From an uncultured Eubacterium sp. (GTDB lineage: Bacteria; Bacillota; Clostridia; Lachnospirales; Lachnospiraceae), in NCBI GenBank assembly GCA_945946665.1, contig CAMEWO010000002.1, forward strand, positions 1 through 64,000: a stretch of DNA of 64,000 nucleotides, read 5' to 3'. Position 1 is the stretch's first letter, and each line of letters begins with the position of its first letter. Positions 1 to 8,324 of this stretch are shown here, piece after piece. A program made the translations under genes and the position numbers. Below the pieces are notes generated by a model. The model worked only from the letters and a program-made list of their open reading frames with translations, made no database searches and was not told the DNA's origin.

Positions 1-47
1 GGTATGTTCGGGACTTACACCCGTTAGAGCGCGCCCATGGCGCGCAA
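1..47 (-). mobile_element. Probable 5' end of a group IIC intron (cut by window edge)
   Basis: Read on the minus strand, this stretch gives GCGCGCCATGGGCGCGC, then CTCTAACGGG, then TGTAAGTCCCGAAC. That closely resembles the start of domain I in bacterial class C group II introns, whose conserved core reads like CATGGGTGCA...GGGTGAGAGTCCCGAAC. It lies immediately 3' of the rpsI terminator hairpin, which is the classic target of class C introns. The rest of the ribozyme and any reverse transcriptase would lie beyond base 1, so only the 5' end is seen. The exact 5' splice site is uncertain by a few bases. Confidence 0.65.
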
Positions 48-51
48 ACTA

Positions 52-81
52 GAAAACCCCAGAAGTCGTATGACTTCTGGG
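52..81 (-). terminator. rpsI terminator
   Basis: A perfect 10-bp stem (CCCAGAAGTC / GACTTCTGGG, loop ATAC) is followed on the minus strand by GTTTTC. It lies 35 bases past the rpsI stop codon and closes the rplM-rpsI operon. The putative group IIC intron starts just beyond it. Confidence 0.9.
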
Positions 82-115
82 ATAAATATACTGAAATAAT
101 CTCGAATAGAAATAA

Positions 116-520
116 TTATCTCTTGCTGAACTGTGGTGCTCTTCTCGCAGCCTTTAAGCCGTACTTCTTTCTTTCCTTCATTCTTGGATCTCTTGTTAAG
201 AAGCCTGCCTTCTTAAGTGCTGGACGATACTCATCTGAATCTACCTCAAGGAGTGCTCTTGAGATACCGTGTCTGATGGCACCAGCCTGACCTGTGTATC
301 CGCCACCGTGTACATTAACGATAACATCATACTTGTCAGTTGTCTCTGTAAGTACTAATGGCTGCTTAACAACAACCTTTAATGTCTCAAGACCAAAATA
401 CTCATCCAGAGGTCTCTTATTTATTGTAATTGTACCATTACCAGGTACTAAATATACTCTAGCGATACTGCTTTTTCTTCTACCAGTTCCGTAGAACTTT
501 GCGTTTGCCTTCTTAGCCAC
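116..520 (-). CDS. rpsI: 30S ribosomal protein S9
   Basis: S9 (uS9) of the small subunit head. Its C-terminal tail normally reaches the P-site tRNA, and the ending RAPQFSKR with its terminal Lys-Arg fits that role. The 134 aa length is usual for the family. Motifs seen are [12 protein letters not shown] near the N-terminus and [19 protein letters not shown] in the middle. The start is GTG at 518-520, chosen because AAAGGAGG sits 8 bases upstream. It follows rplM by 27 bases, the conserved rplM-rpsI pair, and ends at a strong terminator. No oddities in the protein. Confidence 0.98.
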   Translation of the reverse strand: MAKKANAKFYGTGRRKSSIARVYLVPGNGTITINKRPLDEYFGLETLKVVVKQPLVLTETTDKYDVIVNVHGGGYTGQAGAIRHGISRALLEVDSDEYRPALKKAGFLTRDPRMKERKKYGLKAARRAPQFSKR

Positions 521-547
521 TGTTGTTTCCTCCTTTATATCCTTTAA

Positions 548-976
548 TTAAAACTTTAATACTTCTGGCTTCTGTGCTGCCTGATCATGATCTGGACCAG
601 CATATACGTGAAGCTTCTTGTACATTTCTCTTCCTAAAGGTCCCTTTGGAAGCATTCCCTTAACAGCGAGCTCAACAACCTTCTCTGGGTTCTTCTGCAT
701 TAACTCTCTAAGAGTTGTCTCTTTCATTCCACCAACATAATCAGAGTGCTTGTAATAAATCTTCTGATCTAACTTCTTACCTGTGAACTGAACCTTCTCA
801 GCATTAATAACAATTACATTGTCACCACAGTCGATGAATGGTGTATAAGTAGGCTTGTTCTTTCCTCTTAATACAGCAGCAACCTGTGATGCTAAACGAC
901 CTAATGTATAATCTGCAGCATCAACAACATACCATTTTCTTTCAATGCTTGATGCAGTAGCCATATAAGTTTTCAT
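548..976 (-). CDS. rplM: 50S ribosomal protein L13
   Basis: L13 (uL13), an early-assembling protein of the large subunit. Family motifs are [19 protein letters not shown], the [15 protein letters not shown] segment and [21 protein letters not shown]. Length is 142 aa, as usual. An SD sequence CAGGAGG lies 8 bases before the ATG. It is first in a two-gene operon with rpsI and has its own near-consensus promoter at 1112-1140. The leader of about 130 bases is likely an L13 autoregulatory leader, since L13 leaders are known in Firmicutes; that assignment is inferred from position. Confidence 0.98.
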   Translation of the reverse strand: MKTYMATASSIERKWYVVDAADYTLGRLASQVAAVLRGKNKPTYTPFIDCGDNVIVINAEKVQFTGKKLDQKIYYKHSDYVGGMKETTLRELMQKNPEKVVELAVKGMLPKGPLGREMYKKLHVYAGPDHDQAAQKPEVLKF

Positions 977-1104
977 TGGTTTTCCTCCTGAAATATTCTA
1001 AATACAAAATGTTATTATATATGTTATAAATGCTCTTCCGGGGCATTGGATAAGCACTTAATACCTTAAATAACCAAAATGTGAGCGCACTAATCCACGT
1101 CACA
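977..1104 (-). ncRNA. rplM 5' leader, candidate L13 leader
   Basis: This is the untranslated leader between the rplM promoter and its start codon. It contains the hairpin AATGC-CCCGGAAGA-GCATT and an upstream GTGGATTAGTGCGCTCAC segment. Firmicutes commonly carry an L13-binding leader here (Rfam L13_leader family). I could not match the consensus base by base, so the family is an inference from position. Confidence 0.5.
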
Positions 1105-1111
1105 GTTTAAA

Positions 1112-1140
1112 ATTATATAACACACGCCCTGGTGTGTCAA
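1112..1140 (-). promoter_or_regulatory. Sigma-A promoter of rplM-rpsI
   Basis: TTGACA, a 17-bp spacer, then TATAAT on the minus strand. Both boxes are exact consensus matches. It lies between truA and rplM, so these ribosomal genes are expressed independently of the truA-ecf genes upstream. Confidence 0.92.
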
Positions 1141-1180
1141 TCATTTATTTCAAAAAATCCATCTTAATTTTTTCAAAAAA

Positions 1181-1963
1181 TCACATTTCCCTTTCCTCAA
1201 AAGAAATATCCACCAGCGTAAGTCCCTGTGGAGGTGCAGTCTGACCTGCGGCAGTCCTGTCCTTTGCGTCAAGCATTTCCTTAACATCCTGGGGCTGCAG
1301 CTGTCCTTTACCAACCTGCATAAGAGTCCCTGCAATAATTCTCACCATATTATACAAGAATCCATTACCTGTAACTCTTATAACATATACAAATGAATCT
1401 GCCAGATGTGATGCCCTTGTGTTAAATGGTGTCTTATCTATCTCAACTGAAAAAATTGTTCGTATTGTAGTTTCAGCAGAGGTACGGACGCAGGCAAAGC
1501 TCTTAAAATCATGTTCTCCTACAAGATACTCAGAAGCCTTTCGCATTTTATCAACATCAAGGCTGTATGGCACATTCCACGCACTGTTTCTTAACTGTGG
1601 AACTGGAAATTTTGAACTTACAATCTTATATTCATACGTCTTAACCGTGTTACAGTGCCTTGGATGAAAATCCTGTGAAACCTCACAGGAATCAACAACA
1701 GACACATCTTCAGGCAGATGCTGGTTTATTGCATATGCAAATCTGTCTCCGGGAATCATGCTTTCTGTATCAAATACTGCCACATTTCCAAGAGCAGACA
1801 CTCCAGCATCGGTCCTGCTTGCACCTATAACGTGTACATCCTCACCCGTTACGCACTTAATCCCCTTATCAAGCACAGATTCTATAGTATTTCCATTAGG
1901 CTGTATCTGCCAGCCACAGTAATTAGTTCCGTCATAAGCCACAGTAAGCTTAATTCTTTTCAT
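1181..1963 (-). CDS. truA: tRNA pseudouridine(38-40) synthase TruA
   Basis: Converts uridines 38-40 of the tRNA anticodon stem to pseudouridine. The catalytic Asp is D52 in GASRTDAGVSA, and the N-terminal KLTVAYDGTNYCGWQ and GNGFLYNMVRIIAGTL motifs are typical. It is 260 aa from the chosen ATG at 1961-1963, which has GAGG 7 bases upstream; the track's TTG two codons earlier lacks a suitable SD. It follows ecfT by about 90 bases, the common Firmicutes order ecfA1-ecfA2-ecfT-truA-rplM-rpsI. Confidence 0.97.
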   Translation of the reverse strand: MKRIKLTVAYDGTNYCGWQIQPNGNTIESVLDKGIKCVTGEDVHVIGASRTDAGVSALGNVAVFDTESMIPGDRFAYAINQHLPEDVSVVDSCEVSQDFHPRHCNTVKTYEYKIVSSKFPVPQLRNSAWNVPYSLDVDKMRKASEYLVGEHDFKSFACVRTSAETTIRTIFSVEIDKTPFNTRASHLADSFVYVIRVTGNGFLYNMVRIIAGTLMQVGKGQLQPQDVKEMLDAKDRTAAGQTAPPQGLTLVDISFEEREM

Positions 1964-2009
1964 TAACAATCCTCACTTCAACGAAAATTTCACGATTATT
2001 TCCTGAAAA

Positions 2010-2041
2010 TATAGTGAAACTCCTCCATTATATAGTGAAAC
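2010..2041. repeat. Short direct repeat TATAGTGAAAC x2
   Basis: The 11-mer TATAGTGAAAC occurs twice 21 bases apart in the 93-base gap between ecfT and truA. No function is apparent. It could be a slippage product or a two-site protein target. Confidence 0.45.
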
Positions 2042-2056
2042 CAATCACAATTATAT

Positions 2057-2872
2057 CTAAACTAGTCTTCCACCCACAAATACATTAAGTGCTATTATTC
2101 CTATAAGATAAACTGCCAGTACTCCATATGCAATCCTGTCATTCCTGGTGTACTTTAATGGCTTCATCTTGGTTCTTCCCTCCGAACCATGATAGCATCT
2201 TGCTTCCATTGCATTTGCAAGGTCATTGGCTCTTCTGAAGGCTGATACGAACAGAGGAACAAGAATTGGTATCATGGCTTTTGCCTTCTGAATCAGATTA
2301 CCATTCTCAAAATCAGCGCCTCTTGCCATCTGGGCTTTCATAATCTTATCTGTTTCTTCTATAAGAATCGGTATGAATCTTAAAGCAATAGACATCATCA
2401 TTGCAATTTCATGAACCGGCACCTTAATAACCTTTAGAAATCCAAGACCCTTCTCAAGGCCGTCTGTCAGGTTATTAGGGGTTGTTGTAAGAGTCATAAG
2501 AGAAGAACCCATAATCAGATAAAGAAGCCTTATAACCATAAATACAGCTGTTATAATGCCCTCCTTTGTTATGGTAAGCTTCCACAGTCTTAAGACAACT
2601 GTTCCGTCAGTGAGGAACAGGTTAAATGCCGCACTTAATATAACCAGTATAAGCACAGCCTTAAGACCCTTAATTATGAATTTTAATGGAACCTTAGACA
2701 GCTTTATTACTCCAAATAAGAATAATGTTACCGCCAGGTACATCCATACACTTCTGCCAATAAACAATGAAATAATGAATACCATTGTACCCATCAGCTT
2801 TACCCTTGGATCTAATGAATGTATCACTGATTCAGTCTGATAATATTGTCCTATAGTAATGTCTCGTAACAT
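2057..2872 (-). CDS. ecfT: ECF transporter transmembrane subunit EcfT
   Basis: Membrane coupling subunit of a group II energy-coupling-factor vitamin transporter. It links the EcfA1/EcfA2 ATPase pair to interchangeable S-components. It is 271 aa with about five or six hydrophobic segments. Two coupling motifs are visible: MARGAD at about residues 183-188 and MEARCYHG at about 222-229; the Ala-Arg-rich helices contact the ATPases. It starts 6 bases after the ecfA2 stop, so it is co-transcribed and probably translationally coupled. Several S-components elsewhere, including ThiW in this window, likely share this module (family knowledge plus inference). Confidence 0.95.
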   Translation of the reverse strand: MLRDITIGQYYQTESVIHSLDPRVKLMGTMVFIISLFIGRSVWMYLAVTLFLFGVIKLSKVPLKFIIKGLKAVLILVILSAAFNLFLTDGTVVLRLWKLTITKEGIITAVFMVIRLLYLIMGSSLMTLTTTPNNLTDGLEKGLGFLKVIKVPVHEIAMMMSIALRFIPILIEETDKIMKAQMARGADFENGNLIQKAKAMIPILVPLFVSAFRRANDLANAMEARCYHGSEGRTKMKPLKYTRNDRIAYGVLAVYLIGIIALNVFVGGRLV

Positions 2873-2878
2873 CTTTTT

Positions 2879-3730
2879 CTAAGCCTTTCCTAAAGCCTTT
2901 AATATTTCTTCCTTTGCTTCATCAACCGTAATCACCGAAGTATCAACATCCAGTCCTGCATTCTTTAAATCCTGCATAATGTATGTTACCTGTGGCGCTG
3001 CAAGACCTATTTCCTCCAGCTCCTTATAATGTGAAAATATTACCTTAGGAGCATCATCAAATGTGAGAACTCCATCATTCATAACCATAATTCTATCCAC
3101 ATAATTGGCAACATCCTCCATGCTGTGGGATACCAGAATTACTGTAATTCCCATTTCATCATGAAGCTTTTTGATACAGTTCAGTATATCGTCTCTTCCC
3201 TGAGGGTCCAGTCCGGCTGTAGGCTCGTCCAGAATTAGTACCTCCGGTTCCATGGCAAGCACACCTGCAATAGCAACTCTCCTCTTCTGGCCACCTGACA
3301 GGTCAAATGGTGACTGGTAATACATATCATCAGGAAGCCCCACCATATGCAGTGCCTTTAATGCCCTTGTCTCCGCCTGGACAGCTCCCAGACCCAGATT
3401 CTTAGGTCCGAAGCACACATCCTTGAATATTGTAGTCTCAAAAAGCTGGTGTTCCGGATACTGAAAGACCAATCCCACCTTGCTTCTTAAATCCTTCATG
3501 TTGTAGTCTTCATCATATATATTCTTACTGTTATAGAAGATTGCACCACTGGACGCTTTAACCAGACCATTAAGATGCTGTATAAATGTTGACTTTCCGG
3601 AACCTGTATGGCCAATAAGACCTATAAATTCTCCATCATTAATTACACAGCTGATATTCTTCAACGCCTGTCTTTCAAATCCAGTTCCCACATCATACGA
3701 ATAACAGATATTATCCACAATTATTGACAT
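2879..3730 (-). CDS. ecfA2: ECF transporter ATPase EcfA2
   Basis: One of two ABC ATPases powering the shared ECF vitamin transporter. Walker A GHTGSGKST (about residue 40), signature LSGGQKRRVAIAG and Walker B LILDEPTAGLDP are all intact. It is 283 aa from MSIIVDN. That ATG at 3728-3730 was chosen because GGAG lies 6 bases upstream; the track start four codons earlier overlaps this SD. It lies 19 bases after ecfA1 and 6 bases before ecfT. Position rather than a unique residue decides A2 versus A1, so the labels follow the usual gene order. Confidence 0.94.
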   Translation of the reverse strand: MSIIVDNICYSYDVGTGFERQALKNISCVINDGEFIGLIGHTGSGKSTFIQHLNGLVKASSGAIFYNSKNIYDEDYNMKDLRSKVGLVFQYPEHQLFETTIFKDVCFGPKNLGLGAVQAETRALKALHMVGLPDDMYYQSPFDLSGGQKRRVAIAGVLAMEPEVLILDEPTAGLDPQGRDDILNCIKKLHDEMGITVILVSHSMEDVANYVDRIMVMNDGVLTFDDAPKVIFSHYKELEEIGLAAPQVTYIMQDLKNAGLDVDTSVITVDEAKEEILKALGKA

Positions 3731-3749
3731 GTTTATCTCCATTTTCTAA

Positions 3750-4610
3750 TCAGTCTGATTTGCCTGCTTTAACTAACTCCTGCACCAGTTCTTCTCTGGT
3801 AAGAATTCCGTCTCTAAGTGGAATTCCGCTTTTTTTAAGTTCGAAAGCCAGCTCCGTAACCTGTGGAACGTCCAGACGAAGCTTTTTTAGTTCCTCCACC
3901 CTTGAAAATACCGCTTTAGGAGTTCCTGACATGACTACCTTGCCGGCGTCCATTACATACACTCTGTCAGCATCAATTACCTCTTCCATGTAATGTGTAA
4001 TAAGGATAATTGTAACCCCTTCTTTTTTATTCAACTCATGAAGTACGTGTATTACTTCTTTTCTTCCCATAGGGTCAAGCATGGCTGTAGGCTCATCAAG
4101 AACAATGCATTTTGGTTTCATTGCAACAATTCCTGCAATTGCAACTCTCTGCTTCTGTCCTCCTGACAGCTTATTAGGAGAGGCATGCCTGAAATGGTAC
4201 ATTCCTACTGCTTTAAGGCTTTTCTCCACTCTCTCCCAGATTTCATCTGTTGGAACCCCGATATTTTCCGGTCCAAATCCTACTTCCTCATCAACCAGAG
4301 TACAGATTATCTGGTTATCAGGATTCTGAAATACCATTCCGGCAGTCTGTCGGATTTTAAGGGTCTTATCTTCCTCCCTGGTATCCATTCCATCAATCCA
4401 CACAGTTCCCTCTGTAGGGCTTACAAGAGCATTAAAATGCTTTGCCAGCGTAGATTTACCGGAGCCGTTATGTCCTAATATGGCAATGAACTCCCCCTGC
4501 TTTAATTCCATATTGACATCATCAACAGCAGTGGTAATTCCATCCACATTACCTTCTTCATCTCGTCTTATATATTCAAAAGTCAGATTTTCTGTCTTTA
4601 CTATTCCCAT
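3750..4610 (-). CDS. ecfA1: ECF transporter ATPase EcfA1
   Basis: First ATPase of the shared ECF module. Walker A GHNGSGKST, signature LSGGQKQRVAIAG, Walker B CIVLDEPTAMLDP and the H-loop ITHYMEE are seen. The 286 aa length is normal. The N-terminal ENLTFEYIRRDEEGNVDGITTAVDDV insertion before Walker A is typical of EcfA1. The SD is weak (AGGT, 6 bases upstream). It follows the rplQ terminator by about 90 bases, so it depends on read-through or an undetected promoter. Confidence 0.94.
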   Translation of the reverse strand: MGIVKTENLTFEYIRRDEEGNVDGITTAVDDVNMELKQGEFIAILGHNGSGKSTLAKHFNALVSPTEGTVWIDGMDTREEDKTLKIRQTAGMVFQNPDNQIICTLVDEEVGFGPENIGVPTDEIWERVEKSLKAVGMYHFRHASPNKLSGGQKQRVAIAGIVAMKPKCIVLDEPTAMLDPMGRKEVIHVLHELNKKEGVTIILITHYMEEVIDADRVYVMDAGKVVMSGTPKAVFSRVEELKKLRLDVPQVTELAFELKKSGIPLRDGILTREELVQELVKAGKSD

Positions 4611-4700
4611 TCTTTTACCTGTTTAATTGACATTAGCTGTTCCTGCGCCCAATATAAAGAATTGTGCGGGCACATTCTTTACTTGTAGGGCTTTTGCTAC

Positions 4701-4739
4701 AAAAAAGCGTGGATATTGAGAAAATACAATACCCACGCG
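4701..4739 (-). terminator. Terminator after rplQ
   Basis: On the minus strand GCGTGGgTATTG and CAATAtCCACGC form a stem of about 12 bp, followed by TTTTTT. It ends the long S10-spc-alpha transcript and separates rplQ from the ecf-truA genes. Confidence 0.93.
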
Positions 4740-4750
4740 ACAATCACTTA

Positions 4751-5287
4751 TTATACTAACTCAAGAAGTACCTGCATTGCTGCATCGCCTTTTCTTAAAC
4801 CAATCTTAACGATTCTTGTGTAACCACCGTTACGACCAGCATACTTTGGAGCGATTTCATCAAACATCTTGTTTGTAAGGTCAACAACCTTTGTATTCTT
4901 CTTTCTTCCTGCTGCTTCAGCTGGAACCTCAGTAACCTTATAAAGTACCTTATCCATCTGCTTTCTTGCATGAAGTCTTGAAGGCATATCCTTCTTGATT
5001 TCCTTCTCTACTGTATCATATACAGTAACCTTCTTACCATCAACAACTTCCTTAACTCTCTTACCATTGGCATCCTTCTTAGGAACCTTAGCAGTAACCT
5101 TAACTGTCTCGTAGTTGTCTTTCTCCTTAATTGCCAGGGTGATGAGCTTTTCAGCCATCTTCTTTACTTCCTTGGCTCTTGCCTCTGTTGTAACAATTTT
5201 ACCATTCTCAATTAAAGCTGTAACCTGATTTCTAAGTAAAGCTTTTCTCTGGCTCTGTGTTCTGCCGAGCTTTCTATACTTTGCCAT
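4751..5287 (-). CDS. rplQ: 50S ribosomal protein L17 (with lysine-rich insertion)
   Basis: L17 (bL17) of the large subunit near the exit tunnel. The core is recognisable as [20 protein letters not shown] at the N-terminus and [25 protein letters not shown] at the C-terminus. At 178 aa it is about 50-60 aa longer than E. coli or Bacillus L17. The extra part is a charged insertion around residues 64-110 ([19 protein letters not shown]), which I believe is common in Lachnospiraceae. The ATG at 5285-5287 has GGAGG 8 bases upstream. It follows rpoA in the alpha operon and is its last gene. Confidence 0.96.
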   Translation of the reverse strand: MAKYRKLGRTQSQRKALLRNQVTALIENGKIVTTEARAKEVKKMAEKLITLAIKEKDNYETVKVTAKVPKKDANGKRVKEVVDGKKVTVYDTVEKEIKKDMPSRLHARKQMDKVLYKVTEVPAEAAGRKKNTKVVDLTNKMFDEIAPKYAGRNGGYTRIVKIGLRKGDAAMQVLLELV

Positions 5288-5362
5288 TATATTATCCTCC
5301 ATTTGTAACCGGCATACAAGCGCTTCTGGACTTACTGCATGCCAGCCTTATTATACAAATTA

Positions 5363-6331
5363 TTAATCTTCATTAGGACTTAAGCTTAAGCCTAACTCCT
5401 TAAGTTTAAGAAGCACTTCATCAAGTGACTTCTTTCCAAGGTTACGTACCTTCATCATATCATCTGGTGTCTTATTAGTAAGCTGCTCAACTGTGTTGAT
5501 TCCTGCTCTCTTAAGACAGTTAAATGATCTTACTGATAACTCAAGGTCCTCAATGCTCATAGAAAGTGCATTGAATGGCTCCTCTTCTTCAGCGGCGCCC
5601 ATAACCTCTGCATTAGCTGCATTCTCAGAAAGGTTGATAAATACCTTAAGATGCTCGCTAAGTACTTTTGCTGCAAGGCTTAAAGCCTCTTCTGGAATAA
5701 TTGTTCCATTAGTGAATATATCAAGTGTGAGCTTATCAAAATCTGTATCCTGGCCTACACGTGTATTCTCAACTGACATATTAACACGCTCAACTGGTGT
5801 GTAAATAGAATCAATTGAAATAACTCCTGCAGCCATATCGTCTTTCTTGTTCTTTTCAGAACTTACATAACCTCTACCATTAGTAATTGTAAGCTCCATC
5901 ACAAGCTTGCTGTCACTGTTGTTAAGGTGAGCAATAACAAGATCAGGATTTACAATTTCAATGTCAGGATCGACCTTGATATCTGATGCTTTAACAACGC
6001 CCTCGCCTGAATAATCAATATGTGCAATAACAGGTTCAACAGAGTTGCCATTATTCTTAATTGATAACTGCTTGATATTCATAACGATTTCAGTTACATC
6101 TTCCTTTACTCCAGGAATTGAACTGAACTCATGAAGAACTCCATCAATCTTGATGCTGCTTACCGCAGTACCAACCAATGATGAAAGCATTATTCTTCTA
6201 AGAGAATTACCAAGAGTTAAACCATAACCTCTCTCAAGTGGTTCTACTACAAATCTACTGTATTTTCCATCTTCAGACTCTTCAGTCATCTGAATCTTTG
6301 GCATCTTGAAATTAAAATCTGCATCAACCAT
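5363..6331 (-). CDS. rpoA: RNA polymerase alpha subunit
   Basis: Alpha subunit of RNA polymerase. The N-terminal domain (about 1-230) dimerises and nucleates assembly with beta and beta'; it shows [24 protein letters not shown] short acidic linker is followed by the C-terminal domain (about 250-315), which contacts DNA UP elements and activators, with [26 protein letters not shown] and [23 protein letters not shown]. Length 322 aa is normal. AGGAGGGG lies about 7-9 bases before the ATG. It sits between rpsD and rplQ in the conserved order rpsM-rpsK-rpsD-rpoA-rplQ. Confidence 0.99.
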   Translation of the reverse strand: MVDADFNFKMPKIQMTEESEDGKYSRFVVEPLERGYGLTLGNSLRRIMLSSLVGTAVSSIKIDGVLHEFSSIPGVKEDVTEIVMNIKQLSIKNNGNSVEPVIAHIDYSGEGVVKASDIKVDPDIEIVNPDLVIAHLNNSDSKLVMELTITNGRGYVSSEKNKKDDMAAGVISIDSIYTPVERVNMSVENTRVGQDTDFDKLTLDIFTNGTIIPEEALSLAAKVLSEHLKVFINLSENAANAEVMGAAEEEEPFNALSMSIEDLELSVRSFNCLKRAGINTVEQLTNKTPDDMMKVRNLGKKSLDEVLLKLKELGLSLSPNED

Positions 6332-6372
6332 TTACTGGCCCCTCCTTTTGGGTTTTCTTGTAGTTATTCTAA

Positions 6373-6966
6373 TTACTTAGAATATAACTCGACGATAAGC
6401 ATCTCATTAACTGGAACATCGATAATCTCTCTTGTAGGAACAGACTTAACTGTACCCTTAAGAGCATCTTTGTCAGCTTCAAGCCACTCTGGAACAAGTC
6501 TTCCGTTAGTAGCCTCGAGAATCTCCTTATATCTTGCAGATGACTTTGATTTCTCTCTGATTTCAATCTTGTCCCCAGCCTTTACAAGGTATGATGGGAT
6601 GTTTATGCACTTGCCGTTAACTAATACGTGCTTATGATCAACAATCTGTCTAGCCTCTCTTCTTGTTCTGGCAAGACCTAATCTGAAAATAACATTATCA
6701 AGTCTGAGCTCAAGCATAACCATAAGGTTCTCACCTGTCATACCCTTCTGCTGCTCAGCCTTCTCATAATAATTTCTGAAAGGCTTCTCTAATACACCAT
6801 AGATGAACTTAGCCTTCTGCTTCTCACGTAACTGTAAGCCATACTCGCTAATCTTTCTTCCGGCATTCTTTGCCTTTCTTCTTGACTTCTTATCTATTCC
6901 TAAATAAACAGGATCCAAATCAAGAGATCTGCATCTCTTGAGCACTGGTGTTCTATTAACTGCCAT
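6373..6966 (-). CDS. rpsD: 30S ribosomal protein S4
   Basis: S4 (uS4), a primary binder of the 16S rRNA 5' domain. It has the N-terminal helical region followed by the S4 RNA-binding domain, seen as [39 protein letters not shown] at about residues 87-126. Length 197 aa is typical of Firmicutes S4. Only one Cys is present near the N-terminus, so this is the zinc-free type. It lies between rpsK and rpoA, 18 and 41 bases apart. The S4 leader regulation known when rpsD stands alone is not expected here. Confidence 0.98.
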   Translation of the reverse strand: MAVNRTPVLKRCRSLDLDPVYLGIDKKSRRKAKNAGRKISEYGLQLREKQKAKFIYGVLEKPFRNYYEKAEQQKGMTGENLMVMLELRLDNVIFRLGLARTRREARQIVDHKHVLVNGKCINIPSYLVKAGDKIEIREKSKSSARYKEILEATNGRLVPEWLEADKDALKGTVKSVPTREIIDVPVNEMLIVELYSK

Positions 6967-6984
6967 TGAAATTTACCTCCTAAA

Positions 6985-7380
6985 TTAAACTCTTCTACGC
7001 TTTGGTGGACGACATCCGTTGTGTGGAACTGGTGTAACATCTTTGATACTTGTAACCTCAAGTCCACAGGCAGAAAGTGCACGAATTGCAGCTTCTCTTC
7101 CTGAACCAGGTCCCTTTACCATAACGTCTACAGACTTTAATCCGTGAACTAAAGCAGCCTTAGTAGCTGTCTCAGCTGCCATCTGTGCTGCATAAGGAGT
7201 TGATTTCTTTGATCCTCTGAAACCAAGACCGCCGGCACTTGCCCATGATATAGCATTGCCTTCTGCATCAGTTAATGTAACGATTGTATTGTTAAAAGAA
7301 GACTGGATATGTGCCTGTCCTCTCTCTACGTTTTTTCTAACACGCTTCTTTGTCACTTTTTTTGTAACTTTTTGAGCCAT
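6985..7380 (-). CDS. rpsK: 30S ribosomal protein S11
   Basis: S11 (uS11) of the platform, near the mRNA exit and E site. Family signatures are [32 protein letters not shown] and the C-terminal [19 protein letters not shown]. Length is 131 aa with a basic N-terminus ([15 protein letters not shown]). It is 34 bases after rpsM and 18 bases before rpsD in the alpha operon. Nothing unusual. Confidence 0.98.
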   Translation of the reverse strand: MAQKVTKKVTKKRVRKNVERGQAHIQSSFNNTIVTLTDAEGNAISWASAGGLGFRGSKKSTPYAAQMAAETATKAALVHGLKSVDVMVKGPGSGREAAIRALSACGLEVTSIKDVTPVPHNGCRPPKRRRV

Positions 7381-7414
7381 TTCTAAACTAACCTCCTACT
7401 TAACGTCTACCTAA

Positions 7415-7789
7415 TTACTTCTTCTTATTTGCAACTGTCTTCTTTGGACCCTTGCAAGTTCTGGCATTAGTCTTAGTCTTCTGTCCTCTGCATGGAAGTC
7501 CTTTTCTATGGCGGATTCCTCTATAGCAGCCAATTTCCTTTAATCTCTTGATGTTCATGGCAACTTCTCTTCTTAAGTCACCCTCTACTAAATTCTCAGT
7601 ATCAGCGTCGATAACCTTAGCGATTCTGGCAACTTCTTCATCAGTAAGATCCTTAACACGTGTGTCTGGATTAACCTCTGCCTCAGCAAGAATCTTTGAC
7701 GCTCTAACTCTACCTATGCCGTAAACATAAGTAAGACCGATTTCAATTCTCTTTTCTCTTGGTAAGTCTACACCTGAAATACGAGCCAT
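7415..7789 (-). CDS. rpsM: 30S ribosomal protein S13
   Basis: S13 (uS13) of the small subunit head; it bridges to the large subunit and its C-terminal tail reaches the P-site tRNA. Motifs are [25 protein letters not shown] and [36 protein letters not shown]. Length is 124 aa. An ACGGAGG SD lies 8 bases upstream of ATG. It is separated from rpmJ by 265 untranslated bases that fold into several hairpins, an unusually large gap for this operon and a possible regulatory leader. Confidence 0.98.
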   Translation of the reverse strand: MARISGVDLPREKRIEIGLTYVYGIGRVRASKILAEAEVNPDTRVKDLTDEEVARIAKVIDADTENLVEGDLRREVAMNIKRLKEIGCYRGIRHRKGLPCRGQKTKTNARTCKGPKKTVANKKK

Positions 7790-8054
7790 GTGTTCTTTAA
7801 CCTCCGTTAATCAAATAAATATAATAATATGAAAATGTACCATGAATACATACGCAGCTCGTCATGTCTGACGCCTGAAATGTGTGCGTTGCCACTCATG
7901 AATACTATATAAAAGTGATCCATCCCACTGACAACACTGCCTGGTGGTTCATCACTGCAGCCGCAAAACTAGTTACCTTCATGCGCTAGTGATACGCAAT
8001 CCGGAGTTTACGCACAAACATGAGAAGTACTTCTACTTCTCACTCTAAAAGGAA
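7790..8054 (-). promoter_or_regulatory. Structured rpmJ-rpsM intergenic leader
   Basis: This 265-base untranslated gap lies inside an otherwise tight operon. On the minus strand it holds an 8-bp perfect hairpin GAGAAGTA-GAAG-TACTTCTC near its 5' end. It also holds CGTCA-GACA-TGACG, enclosed by ACGCA/TGCGT, near the rpsM start. The 9-mer GTATTCATG is repeated on either side of that stem. No T-run follows the hairpins, so this is more like a protein-binding or processing leader than a terminator. I cannot assign it to a named family. Confidence 0.5.
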
Positions 8055-8168
8055 TTAACCCTGTCTCTGCTTGTGCTTTGGGTTCTCACAGATAATTCTG
8101 ATACTACCCTTTCTTTTAATGACTTTGCATTTTTCACAAATTGGTTTAACTGATGATCTAACCTTCAC
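8055..8168 (-). CDS. rpmJ: 50S ribosomal protein L36
   Basis: L36 (bL36), the smallest large-subunit protein, 37 aa and too short for the ORF track. The translation [20 protein letters not shown]...[13 protein letters not shown] shows the zinc-binding Cys-Cys-Cys-His pattern (CEKC, C, H). It starts with GTG at 8166-8168, where an ideal AAAGGAGG lies 8 bases upstream; no in-frame ATG exists nearby. It lies between infA and rpsM as in other Firmicutes and has a promoter just upstream. Confidence 0.97.
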   Translation of the reverse strand: MKVRSSVKPICEKCKVIKRKGSIRIICENPKHKQRQG

Positions 8169-8202
8169 TGCAAAAGCCTCCTTTCAGACAAGTTCGTTTA
8201 AT

Positions 8203-8232
8203 ATTATAGCATGAAACATTTTTGTATTGCAA
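8203..8232 (-). promoter_or_regulatory. Internal promoter upstream of rpmJ
   Basis: TTGCAA, an 18-bp spacer and TATAAT on the minus strand, about 40 bases before the rpmJ start. It would give rpmJ-rpsM-rpsK-rpsD-rpoA-rplQ a transcript separate from the spc operon. It sits in a very AT-rich 156-base gap after infA. Confidence 0.7.
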
Positions 8233-8324
8233 CAAAAATTTTGCTATATTTCAAATTATTTTTTATATAAATATATATAGTGTAATTCTATGACTACATA
8301 CCATATATATAGTTACCTTTTTAA

